The notes under the pieces were generated by a model. It made no database searches. It saw only the letters and a list, made by a program, of their open reading frames with translations, and was not told the origin of the DNA. Below, one piece after another: positions 42,766 to 49,996 of a stretch of DNA of 64,000 bases (the stretch's first letter is position 1; every line of letters begins with the position of its first letter). This DNA comes from Leadbettera azotonutricia ZAS-9 (GTDB taxonomy: Bacteria; Spirochaetota; Spirochaetia; Treponematales; Breznakiellaceae), in the NCBI RefSeq assembly GCF_000214355.1, contig NC_015577.1, positions 1,754,453 to 1,818,452 on the forward strand, written 5' to 3'. Made by a program: the position numbers and the translations under genes.

Positions 42766-44051
42766 TGAAATTGATTTATATTGCGTTTTTTCTGATATTC
42801 TTTGCATCCCCTGTTTTTGCCTATATCGATCCTGGTACCGGAAGCATGCTTTTTTCATTATTAACCGGTGTGGCAGTCACGGCCTTTTTCTTTTTCAAGA
42901 ATGTGCTTATCAAAATAAAAGACGGCACATTATTTGAAAGGTTCCTGGGCAAAGGAAAGACCATCGGCTCCGATAAACACCATTCCCTGGTTATCTATTC
43001 GGAGGGGAAGCAATATTGGAATGTATTTAGGCCGATACTCGAAGAATTGGTAAAACGCAAAATCCCCTGCGCTTATTGCACCAGCGGCGAAGACGATCCG
43101 GGCCTTTTGTTTTCCGGGCCGGCGGATATGCCGGGCCTGATTAAAAAGGAATTTATCGGTAAGGGGAATACCGCATACCGCTTTCTGAATTTTCTGGAAG
43201 CGGATATCTGCCTTATGACAACACCGGGCCTTGATGTATTGCAGATTAAGAGATCGCCTGGGGTAAAGAAGTATATTCACGTCCTCCATATGGTAACAGA
43301 TCCGACAACCTATCGCCTTTTTGGCCTGGATTATTACGATCAGATTTTGTTGACCGGCGAGTATCAAAAGAAGGATATACGGGAACTGGAAGAAAAAAGA
43401 GGAACAAAACAAAAAGAATTGACAGTTGTAGGCTGCACTTACCTTGATGTCATGTCGGAACGCCTTGCTGATTTGCCCCCAAAAGACGCTGCAAAAACAG
43501 TGCTGGTAGCGCCATCCTGGGGCGAAAACGGAATTTTGAAACGCTATGGCTTAAAGCTCCTTGAGCCTCTGGCGCTTTCTTCATATAAAATAATCATTCG
43601 CCCCCATCCGCAGAGCGTTATTTCAGAAAAGGAAACCCTTGAAAAAATCCAAAAGGATCTTGCCCGCTTTGAAAACATTGAATGGAATTTTGATGCCGAA
43701 AACATTAAGGCCCTGTCCAGGGCGGATATCCTTATTTCTGATTTTTCCGGTGTTATTTTTGACTATGCTTTTTTGTTCAACCGGCCTGTAGTGTACCCCA
43801 GGTTTGAATTTGACAAAAGGCCGTACGATTTGTCGGACATTGACGACGAAGCCTGGACTTTTCGGGCCATACGGGAAATCGGCTTGCCGGTGGATGAGAC
43901 GCAATTTAAGGACATTGAGGGGATTTTGGATAGGGTTATGGGGGAGAAAAAGAGGGGGGAATCAACCAAAAGGTTAAAAGATGAGGCCTGGATGTATCCA
44001 GGGGAAGCAGGAATGCGCATCGTGGATGCGCTGGGTATCCACGATGTTTAA
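42765..44051 (+). CDS. Membrane-anchored CDP-glycerol glycerophosphotransferase-like protein (copy 1)
   Basis: A 428-residue protein with a signal-anchor (LIYIAFFLIFFASPVFA), the motif YIDPGTGSMLFS and a second helix (LLTGVAVTAFFFFKNVLI), then a GT-B domain of the TagB/TagF type: LVIYSEGKQYWNVFRPIL, LMTTPGLDVLQIKRSPGVKKYIH, VVGCTYLDV, APSWGENG, IIIRPHPQS and ISDFSGVIFDYAFLFNRPVVY. The last two hold the catalytic-site residues conserved in teichoic-acid polymerases. It should add a phosphoglycerol (or similar polyol phosphate) from a CDP donor. ATG 42765 overlaps the previous stop by one base. Confidence 0.85.
   Translation: MKLIYIAFFLIFFASPVFAYIDPGTGSMLFSLLTGVAVTAFFFFKNVLIKIKDGTLFERFLGKGKTIGSDKHHSLVIYSEGKQYWNVFRPILEELVKRKIPCAYCTSGEDDPGLLFSGPADMPGLIKKEFIGKGNTAYRFLNFLEADICLMTTPGLDVLQIKRSPGVKKYIHVLHMVTDPTTYRLFGLDYYDQILLTGEYQKKDIRELEEKRGTKQKELTVVGCTYLDVMSERLADLPPKDAAKTVLVAPSWGENGILKRYGLKLLEPLALSSYKIIIRPHPQSVISEKETLEKIQKDLARFENIEWNFDAENIKALSRADILISDFSGVIFDYAFLFNRPVVYPRFEFDKRPYDLSDIDDEAWTFRAIREIGLPVDETQFKDIEGILDRVMGEKKRGESTKRLKDEAWMYPGEAGMRIVDALGIHDV
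44018..44046 (+). terminator. Possible terminator hairpin at the end of the GPT copy 1 gene
   Basis: A perfect 10-bp inverted repeat CATCGTGGAT (44018-44027), nine-base loop, ATCCACGATG (44037-44046) spans the last codons. Only a short T-run follows, so termination strength is doubtful. Confidence 0.3.
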
Positions 44052-44069
44052 GAGACTTATAAGATTAGA

Positions 44070-45722
44070 TTACCACCGCCAGGCGCCGCCCATGCTCCAG
44101 TAGTGGCTGATACCGTTATTGTTCTTTACCGGTCCATATTCGCCGCCGCGGTTCCATCCGTATTCAAAAACATAATCAATATTAAAAGACAATACCCCGA
44201 CTTTAATGGCAACAGATGGCAATGTCCATTTAATGCCCAAGCCGCCTGCAAGGCGGGTATCGATAGTGTCCTGGGTTAAGAAATGGACTTTGCTGTAGTT
44301 GTTGCCTTCTATTGTGTCGCCATCATCAAAGATATCGCCGTTATGGTATTCATCTCTATCATCCGGGCTAATGCTATTAGGGTCTCCATCATAATAAGAT
44401 CCGGGGGGCAGCGGTTCTGACGCATTTCCGTGCCTGGTAAAATATGCGGACATGTTGATATCAAAATCAGGATGGGTCCGCCATACTGCCTTTAGTGCGA
44501 GTCTGTCTGAATTCGGCAGCAAATCAGTCCCAAGGTTCCTTCCCATGTGGGAATAATTGAGGTAATTTGGTTTGTCTGAATAACGATATTCATCCGGATG
44601 GTTCCAATGGGTGTACATATAAGGAAAGACCATGGTGTAGTTCCCTGTTAGGGATGCAAGAGGGCCCTCTTCAGGCGCCCAGGTAAGTCCGAATTCCCCT
44701 GCAAATTTAAGTTTAGTGTTGAACTTAAAGCGCATTAAATCATTCAGGTGCATATCGTCAATATAGACTTGGGTCAGGAATTGCAAGTTATGGGGGGCGT
44801 ACCAGCGGACATGGAAACCCATAAAAGAATTATCCTCAAAATCGCCGGTCAAGGACTGTGCGCCGAACAAATTGGTAAAGGGGACAATATACAGGAATTC
44901 AAAGCGGCCGCCCCATACCACAGATTCAAGATACCCGAATTCCAAATTCGGCAAGGGGTTGAAATTAAAAGAATGGAAGATCAGGAATTTTTGGGGGAAC
45001 AATTTTTCATTTAAATCATCAGAAGCGGTAATTGCCAGCATGAGCATTTCGAAGGAAAATTTGGGATGCCGGTAATTAAGGCTAAAGTGCCCGGCCCGTG
45101 CTGCCTGAGGGCCTACCACAGTCCCGTTGTCATAAAAAGGCCCTACGCTGGTGCGGTTAAGCCCTGCCTGAAAAAAGAAATTATGCGTTCCAATGCCGAG
45201 GGTTGACGTCCAATCCTGAAACAGATTAAAAGGTCCGATATTCGCAGTATCGGAAACAAGGTCAGGAAAGGGCGAATAAGTACCCGGGACAGTATATTCA
45301 GTGCCTGGCTTTTTTGTAGCGCCATAAATAAACATGGAATAGCTTGCCCCTATCCAATCCCGCAAGCGTATACTGCCATCAGCAAAGAAAGCGCCTTCTG
45401 CTGTGAGGTCATCATTCAAGCTTACAATATTGCCTTTGACTCCGGCGTGGATCATGCGGTTGCCTGGGGCTATATTGTTTTTGTAGATAGCAGCTTTATC
45501 GCGGGCCTCCTGGTTGCCGTTTTCAATCACCTGGCTAAGAAGATCGTCCAGAACCTGGGCAGGGTAGGGCCGTATAAGGGGCAATGCAGATATTATATAC
45601 CGGCGAACCGCCCATCGATCTATATCTTTATAAATTGGATCGTTTGGATCATGGATAAACTGGGCGCCAAGAGCGCTTAAAAAAAGAAAAGCCAGCAGTG
45701 CTGCAATAATAAGTCTCTTCAT
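44070..45722 (-). CDS. Wzi-like capsule-assembly outer-membrane protein (copy 2)
   Basis: A 550-residue exported protein with signal LIIAALLAFLFLSALGAQ, then IYKDIDRWAVRRYIISALPLIRPYPAQVLDDLL, a helical stretch found at the start of Wzi-family proteins, and a long beta-barrel region (RAGHFSLNYRHPKFSFEML, ESVVWGGRFEFLYIVPFTN). It ends SHYWSMGGAWRW, an aromatic outer-membrane signature. AGGAG stands well in front of the ATG. It is the last gene of the long minus-strand glycan operon and is convergent with the plus-strand GPT gene. A role in fixing the surface polymer is inferred. Confidence 0.78.
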   Translation of the reverse strand: MKRLIIAALLAFLFLSALGAQFIHDPNDPIYKDIDRWAVRRYIISALPLIRPYPAQVLDDLLSQVIENGNQEARDKAAIYKNNIAPGNRMIHAGVKGNIVSLNDDLTAEGAFFADGSIRLRDWIGASYSMFIYGATKKPGTEYTVPGTYSPFPDLVSDTANIGPFNLFQDWTSTLGIGTHNFFFQAGLNRTSVGPFYDNGTVVGPQAARAGHFSLNYRHPKFSFEMLMLAITASDDLNEKLFPQKFLIFHSFNFNPLPNLEFGYLESVVWGGRFEFLYIVPFTNLFGAQSLTGDFEDNSFMGFHVRWYAPHNLQFLTQVYIDDMHLNDLMRFKFNTKLKFAGEFGLTWAPEEGPLASLTGNYTMVFPYMYTHWNHPDEYRYSDKPNYLNYSHMGRNLGTDLLPNSDRLALKAVWRTHPDFDINMSAYFTRHGNASEPLPPGSYYDGDPNSISPDDRDEYHNGDIFDDGDTIEGNNYSKVHFLTQDTIDTRLAGGLGIKWTLPSVAIKVGVLSFNIDYVFEYGWNRGGEYGPVKNNNGISHYWSMGGAWRW

Positions 45723-45734
45723 ATAAAACTCCTG

Positions 45735-46811
45735 CTATAATATATCGTGAAAAATGGAAATGAATCTATCGTCCAGGCCCGCAAGCTGTGAACGATACTG
45801 TTCCCAGGCATTTTCGGCAATACGCTTCCTTTCCTGATCATTTGACAAATAGGCTTCTGCCTTTTCTATTAAATCGGTTCCATCCCAATTCGTTGGGATA
45901 TAGGTTTCGTAGGGGATATAGACATCGGGCCAGGTTTTCAAATGGGACATATCCGGCTTTAACAGCAAGCTGCCTGAGATAATGGCTTCAAAATCACGGA
46001 AGCAGACTTCACCCCAGCCAAAAGGGGACAAGGTCATTTTGGATTTTTTTAATTCCTGATAATACTGGTTTTGCGGCACAATCCCGGTTAAAAAAAGCTT
46101 GTTCGTTGCGCTTTTTTCAATATACAACCGCCGTTGATAGGCAATGGATTCGCATGATACAGGATCAATTCTGGCATGGACCGCAATAGGCCTGGCCGGA
46201 TCAGAGAAATCCGAAGGCCGTTTTTTCAATTTAGTTTTAAAAAACTGCCTTAAGCCAGGGAAGCCCGACCGCGCCAGAACCACGCCCGCGCGCTGGGGCC
46301 AGTTTTTGCGGGGATAATTTCCCACGCCGATATTCCAGGAGAGTTCTATGCGTTTTATGTCCCCTATGCTTACGACAGGTTTGTACCGGTATTCAGTATC
46401 TTTGTCGCTTATATTGAATTTCTTGTGATAATAGTCCGCAAAAAGGTTTTTCGCATAAAGATCCTTTGTGTAATTGCCAGGATCAGAAAAAACCGATTTA
46501 TAAAAGAGCCTGTCTACATAAGGCAATAAATCCAAACGGTTTGTGCCGGCCTCGGGCTGGCCATTTAAAAACACAATGGTCTTATATTTGTCGCGCAATT
46601 TTTTAATGAGGCTTAATTCGTCGGAAGCCAAATCCCTGGGTTCTCTATGCTGAAAGCAGCGTTCCATAAAGAGGACAGAATTTTTGTCTTTAGTCAGGCA
46701 ATACTCCGGTGATTGGGTAAAATGGAATAGCTTTCGGAATTTTTTGCTAAAGAAAGGCTCCATTGTATGGAAAAGGGAAATTCGTTCGTAAGAAACCAGG
46801 ACGGTGATCAT
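45735..46811 (-). CDS. CgeB-like glycosyltransferase family 1 protein
   Basis: A 358-residue protein. The C-terminal third contains a pattern typical of CgeB/Glyco_trans_1_2 proteins: LSPFGWGEVCFRDFEAIISG, LKTWPDVYIPYETYIP, then DLIEKAEAYLSNDQERKRIAENAWEQY. The N-terminal half (ITVLVSYERISLFHTMEPFF) has the other Rossmann-like lobe but little I recognise. I infer a GT-B enzyme with unknown sugar. It overlaps the neighbouring GT gene by four bases. Its composition is intermediate, just before the AT-rich part begins. Confidence 0.7.
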   Translation of the reverse strand: MITVLVSYERISLFHTMEPFFSKKFRKLFHFTQSPEYCLTKDKNSVLFMERCFQHREPRDLASDELSLIKKLRDKYKTIVFLNGQPEAGTNRLDLLPYVDRLFYKSVFSDPGNYTKDLYAKNLFADYYHKKFNISDKDTEYRYKPVVSIGDIKRIELSWNIGVGNYPRKNWPQRAGVVLARSGFPGLRQFFKTKLKKRPSDFSDPARPIAVHARIDPVSCESIAYQRRLYIEKSATNKLFLTGIVPQNQYYQELKKSKMTLSPFGWGEVCFRDFEAIISGSLLLKPDMSHLKTWPDVYIPYETYIPTNWDGTDLIEKAEAYLSNDQERKRIAENAWEQYRSQLAGLDDRFISIFHDIL

Positions 46812-47641
46812 TTTTTTAGGAGTTTCCTTGCTATAGTAAGGATATTTGTCAAAAGTCCGGAAAGGGGAGGGTTAAAGTAGAAATTTAACCTGATTTTTTC
46901 AAAAAAATATATAAAATTTCCGAATTTTCCGCAAAAATGCACAATTAAGGGGAATACCTGACACTCATTTTTAATAAAGAATGCAAATCCTTTTATTACA
47001 TTTATATGTATTTTTTTTGCTCCGATTAGGCTTCTTGAAAAACGACCATGATCATCAATTGGCTTTATATCCTGTTTTGCCAGTGCAATAGCCAAGAAAG
47101 GCTCATCGGGGAGCATTTGTTTTCTAAAAAAATCAATGTTTAAATTTTTTTCTTTTTGATTTATCAAATATTCATATGCTACATCAAAAATTGTTTCCAC
47201 TTCTTCACTTTTTTTAAAGAGAAACATACCACTGTTGAATTTAGGAATCCATGAAAGTGACATTTGCATCATTGCTTTTTCTATATCGAAATACCATACC
47301 CCATTCTTTATAAGTTCCCCAGTATATGCATAACAAGAATTTTCCAGGGCTTCCCAGTAGGTATCAATTTCGTTTATTACTAAAGAATCAGCATCAAGAT
47401 ATAACGTTTTGTCAAAGGGGGTATAAATATGTAATCGGGTTTTTACAATAAACGGATTACTATATTCCTGGTTATACGGAATTATAAAATCAAAATAGCC
47501 GGAAAGAAGATCAGGGGTGTCAGTAATTACCGCTCGGATAGTGTGAGGTGTATGCAGCATACATGAATAGGCTAGATATTTTGCTTGATTTATGAATTTT
47601 TTTCCAATAGCAATTGTAATTATACCTTTAGTTTTAGACAT
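46808..47641 (-). CDS. GT-A-fold glycosyltransferase (DXD type)
   Basis: A 277-residue protein with a Rossmann-like start (GIITIAIGKKFINQAKYLAYS), the metal-binding DXD region DKTLYLDADSLVI (about 80-92) and, further on, FNSGMFLFKKSEE, which together resemble GT8/GT-A transferases. A hydrophobic, basic C-terminus suggests membrane association. It is AT-rich, unlike the gene after it, placing the island edge at its 3' end (about 46.85 kb). Donor and acceptor are not known. Confidence 0.7.
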   Translation of the reverse strand: MSKTKGIITIAIGKKFINQAKYLAYSCMLHTPHTIRAVITDTPDLLSGYFDFIIPYNQEYSNPFIVKTRLHIYTPFDKTLYLDADSLVINEIDTYWEALENSCYAYTGELIKNGVWYFDIEKAMMQMSLSWIPKFNSGMFLFKKSEEVETIFDVAYEYLINQKEKNLNIDFFRKQMLPDEPFLAIALAKQDIKPIDDHGRFSRSLIGAKKIHINVIKGFAFFIKNECQVFPLIVHFCGKFGNFIYFFEKIRLNFYFNPPLSGLLTNILTIARKLLKK

Positions 47642-47649
47642 GGCCTTAC

Positions 47650-47931
47650 CTATTTTGATGATAATTTCGTTATCGGTTTTCCACTTGATACGTTTTTGAT
47701 ATTGAAAGGTGAACCGGGATTTACCGGGGTACCGTCCTTTGCAGCGGTTAGATAGTCCTTGATGTCTCTCATTCCAACCAATGCAATAGATACTGTGAAT
47801 TTGCCAATATCCCGCTCGGCAAAACCGCTTCGTAATCTCCCGTGCCCAACTTTGAAGGAAGGTAGTTTTTCCTGTTTATCGGAGAGCATAAAGCACCCAA
47901 TAAAGCCTGTCCTTGATATGCCTGGCCTTAT
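47650..47931 (-). pseudogene. Unrecognised gene remnant
   Basis: A short open frame (79 codons from the first ATG at 47889, open further upstream) encodes KVGHGRLRSGFAERDIG and KFTVSIALVGMRDIKDYL, which look like part of a folded protein rather than random sequence. It has no proper start context and is more GC-rich than the genes around it. I cannot name the family. It is probably the 3' end of a gene truncated by rearrangement, left between two glycosyltransferase genes. Confidence 0.35.
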
Positions 47932-49121
47932 TGTTTTGAAGCTTTATTTCCCTTCTGTTTAAGATATTCTTTCATGGTATTTTCAAATTTTCCAGCCCAG
48001 TCAAAATGATAAACAGACTTACGTTCAGCACAAAGTTTTCTAATATGCAAATAGAAAGAATTATTTGTGATACATCTCTCTATAATGGTTGTTATTTCCG
48101 GTATATTGCCAGATTCAAAAAGTAATTCAGGGTATTGAAGCATATCGGAAAGACCCCCAACAGATGATGCAATCACCGGGCAATCAGTATGAAGAGCCTC
48201 AAGTACCGTGTCAGGAAAAGCATCATAAAGGGTAGGGTAGACCATTAGATCGCATTCCGCGAGATAGGGGAAGGGATCTTTAAAGCCTTCTATGCAAACC
48301 ATATCTTCGACATTAAGTTGTTTTATAAGTTGCAGAGTTTGAGCAACGTTTTCTTTTCTTCCTAGTGCAAAACAGCGCAAAAAGCCAAACCCTTTTTTCT
48401 TTAAATCTGCAAGAGTTTTTAGCAAATCCCAAAAGCCCTTACCGGCAGAAATAGAACCAATATAAACTATTTTTTCCATTTTTGAAGAAATGTTTTTATG
48501 TTCCCATTCAGGAGTACATCTGGGCAGTCCTATATTCCCTGGAATAATAATTGTTCTAGATTTATCGCATTTAGTTCTTGCAAGAAAGCAATCACGATCT
48601 TTACTGTTTTGAAAAGTGACTAAATCAGCGTAATGTCCGATCTGCCCTTCACGAAATTTGTTAATTGGTATATTTAATAACGAAAAAATATATTCCTTCG
48701 GAGTTAACTTTCCGTATAAGCGTAATATTTTAGCTCTATCAATGTCATTACAGCGCGAAGCATAGAATAAAGGGCATTTTAATTTTTTTTTTAGTAATAA
48801 TGACGATTTTATATTTATGTCGCCATGTATGTGAATAATATCCATTGAGGAAAATCCTTTGTTTATTATTTCTGTTTTAATTTTATTTAAATTATTGTTA
48901 ATATGTTTTTTAAAAAGCCAAGAGGCGGGAGGTAAATGATGGCGAACATATTTAACAGATATCTCAATTTTATTAAAAAAATGCGGCGTATAATCTAGAA
49001 AGGCATTCATTATAACAAAAACATTGTTTTTCCGCTCAGCCAGTAATTCCATGAGTTCAAGGTAACGCCGATCCCCGCCAGTACGGATTTGATTAAGAAG
49101 AAATATGCCAAGTATAGTCAT
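47928..49121 (-). CDS. GT4-family glycosyltransferase
   Basis: A 397-residue GT-B enzyme. N-terminal lobe: LLNQIRTGGDRRYLELMELLAERK and MDIIHIHGDINIKS. C-terminal lobe: KIVYIGSISAGKGFWDLLKTL, DPFPYLAECDLMVYPTLYDAFPDTVLEALHTDCPVIASSVGG, the standard GT4 donor-binding region. AT-rich codon use. It overlaps the upstream gene by four bases, and the YidC-sulfatase copy 2 gene is two genes upstream in the same transcript. Confidence 0.87.
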   Translation of the reverse strand: MTILGIFLLNQIRTGGDRRYLELMELLAERKNNVFVIMNAFLDYTPHFFNKIEISVKYVRHHLPPASWLFKKHINNNLNKIKTEIINKGFSSMDIIHIHGDINIKSSLLLKKKLKCPLFYASRCNDIDRAKILRLYGKLTPKEYIFSLLNIPINKFREGQIGHYADLVTFQNSKDRDCFLARTKCDKSRTIIIPGNIGLPRCTPEWEHKNISSKMEKIVYIGSISAGKGFWDLLKTLADLKKKGFGFLRCFALGRKENVAQTLQLIKQLNVEDMVCIEGFKDPFPYLAECDLMVYPTLYDAFPDTVLEALHTDCPVIASSVGGLSDMLQYPELLFESGNIPEITTIIERCITNNSFYLHIRKLCAERKSVYHFDWAGKFENTMKEYLKQKGNKASKQ

Positions 49122-49996
49122 TTTTTTAAATTCCCTCGAAATGTTCTTGTTTTTATATCTCGTAACATATATTTATCTGTATAATTTATGGTATGGGTAC
49201 AAACCGCATGAAGATTTCGCTCAGGAAGATATGTATTAATTAGTTTTTCTTTATAAGAAAATGGTGTCAATTCCATAATTTCATTAATATTTGTTTCTTT
49301 TCCATAATCTTTAAGGCAATTTTGAGCAGGCCGATAGGGGGACCTATTTTGTGTATTATAAAAAACCGTCCCGGCCATACGGCTATTTTCAAGATTGGAA
49401 ACTAAGGGATTTTGTAAATGAGGAGTCCAAGTATCAGAAGGGAAGGAATTGGAATAAAAAGCAGATAAATTTTTGTTTATAGGATCAGGTTTTGTTTCAA
49501 TATTTGTAAAAAGCCACCATTTTTGATTATAATAAAAAACTGTTGAATCAACCGCAATAACATTATGCATTAAGGTCATTGTGTAATCCCATTTATAAGG
49601 GAAATCGGAGGCTTGATACAGATCGATGGTATTATTTTCATGAGTTTCCGGAATCATATACCAAATATCGTTATTGCCTTCTCTTATACAAAAAACATTG
49701 GGAAACGAAAGATGATAATTTTTTTCTAAAATAGGCGTAAGAACCGAAATAGTTAAATCAGGGTAGAGTTCAATTACCCCTAAAGTTCCATTTGCACTTC
49801 CCAACTGCTGCTCTATAAAGATATAAGTTTTGCCATTATATTCAACTGGAAAGGGATCAGCCCATTGGCAATTTATAGGAGGGATTATGGTTTTAAGTAT
49901 ATTGCCATCAGGATCGCAAACCAAAAGCGACCATTGTTCATAAAAAAAAGTACGAAGTAATTTCTTTTTAATCCTAAATAAAGTTATAGGTTTCAT
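49118..49996 (-). CDS. Beta-propeller-like protein of polysaccharide loci (GIPC glucosamine-transferase N-terminal-like)
   Basis: A 292-residue protein with repeated beta-strand patterns rather than a signal or helices: EQWSLLVCDPDGN, CQWADPFPVEYNGKTYIFIEQ, DIWYMIPETHENNTIDLYQ, WWLFTNIET and SRMAGTVFYNTQNRSPYRPAQNC. This resembles the five-bladed propeller found at the N-terminus of glucosamine inositolphosphorylceramide transferases and in similar bacterial glycan-locus proteins; I am only moderately sure. It may modify or bind a glycan. It overlaps the YidC-sulfatase gene by four bases. A damaged copy lies at 54.0-54.5 kb. Confidence 0.6.
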   Translation of the reverse strand: MKPITLFRIKKKLLRTFFYEQWSLLVCDPDGNILKTIIPPINCQWADPFPVEYNGKTYIFIEQQLGSANGTLGVIELYPDLTISVLTPILEKNYHLSFPNVFCIREGNNDIWYMIPETHENNTIDLYQASDFPYKWDYTMTLMHNVIAVDSTVFYYNQKWWLFTNIETKPDPINKNLSAFYSNSFPSDTWTPHLQNPLVSNLENSRMAGTVFYNTQNRSPYRPAQNCLKDYGKETNINEIMELTPFSYKEKLINTYLPERNLHAVCTHTINYTDKYMLRDIKTRTFRGNLKK

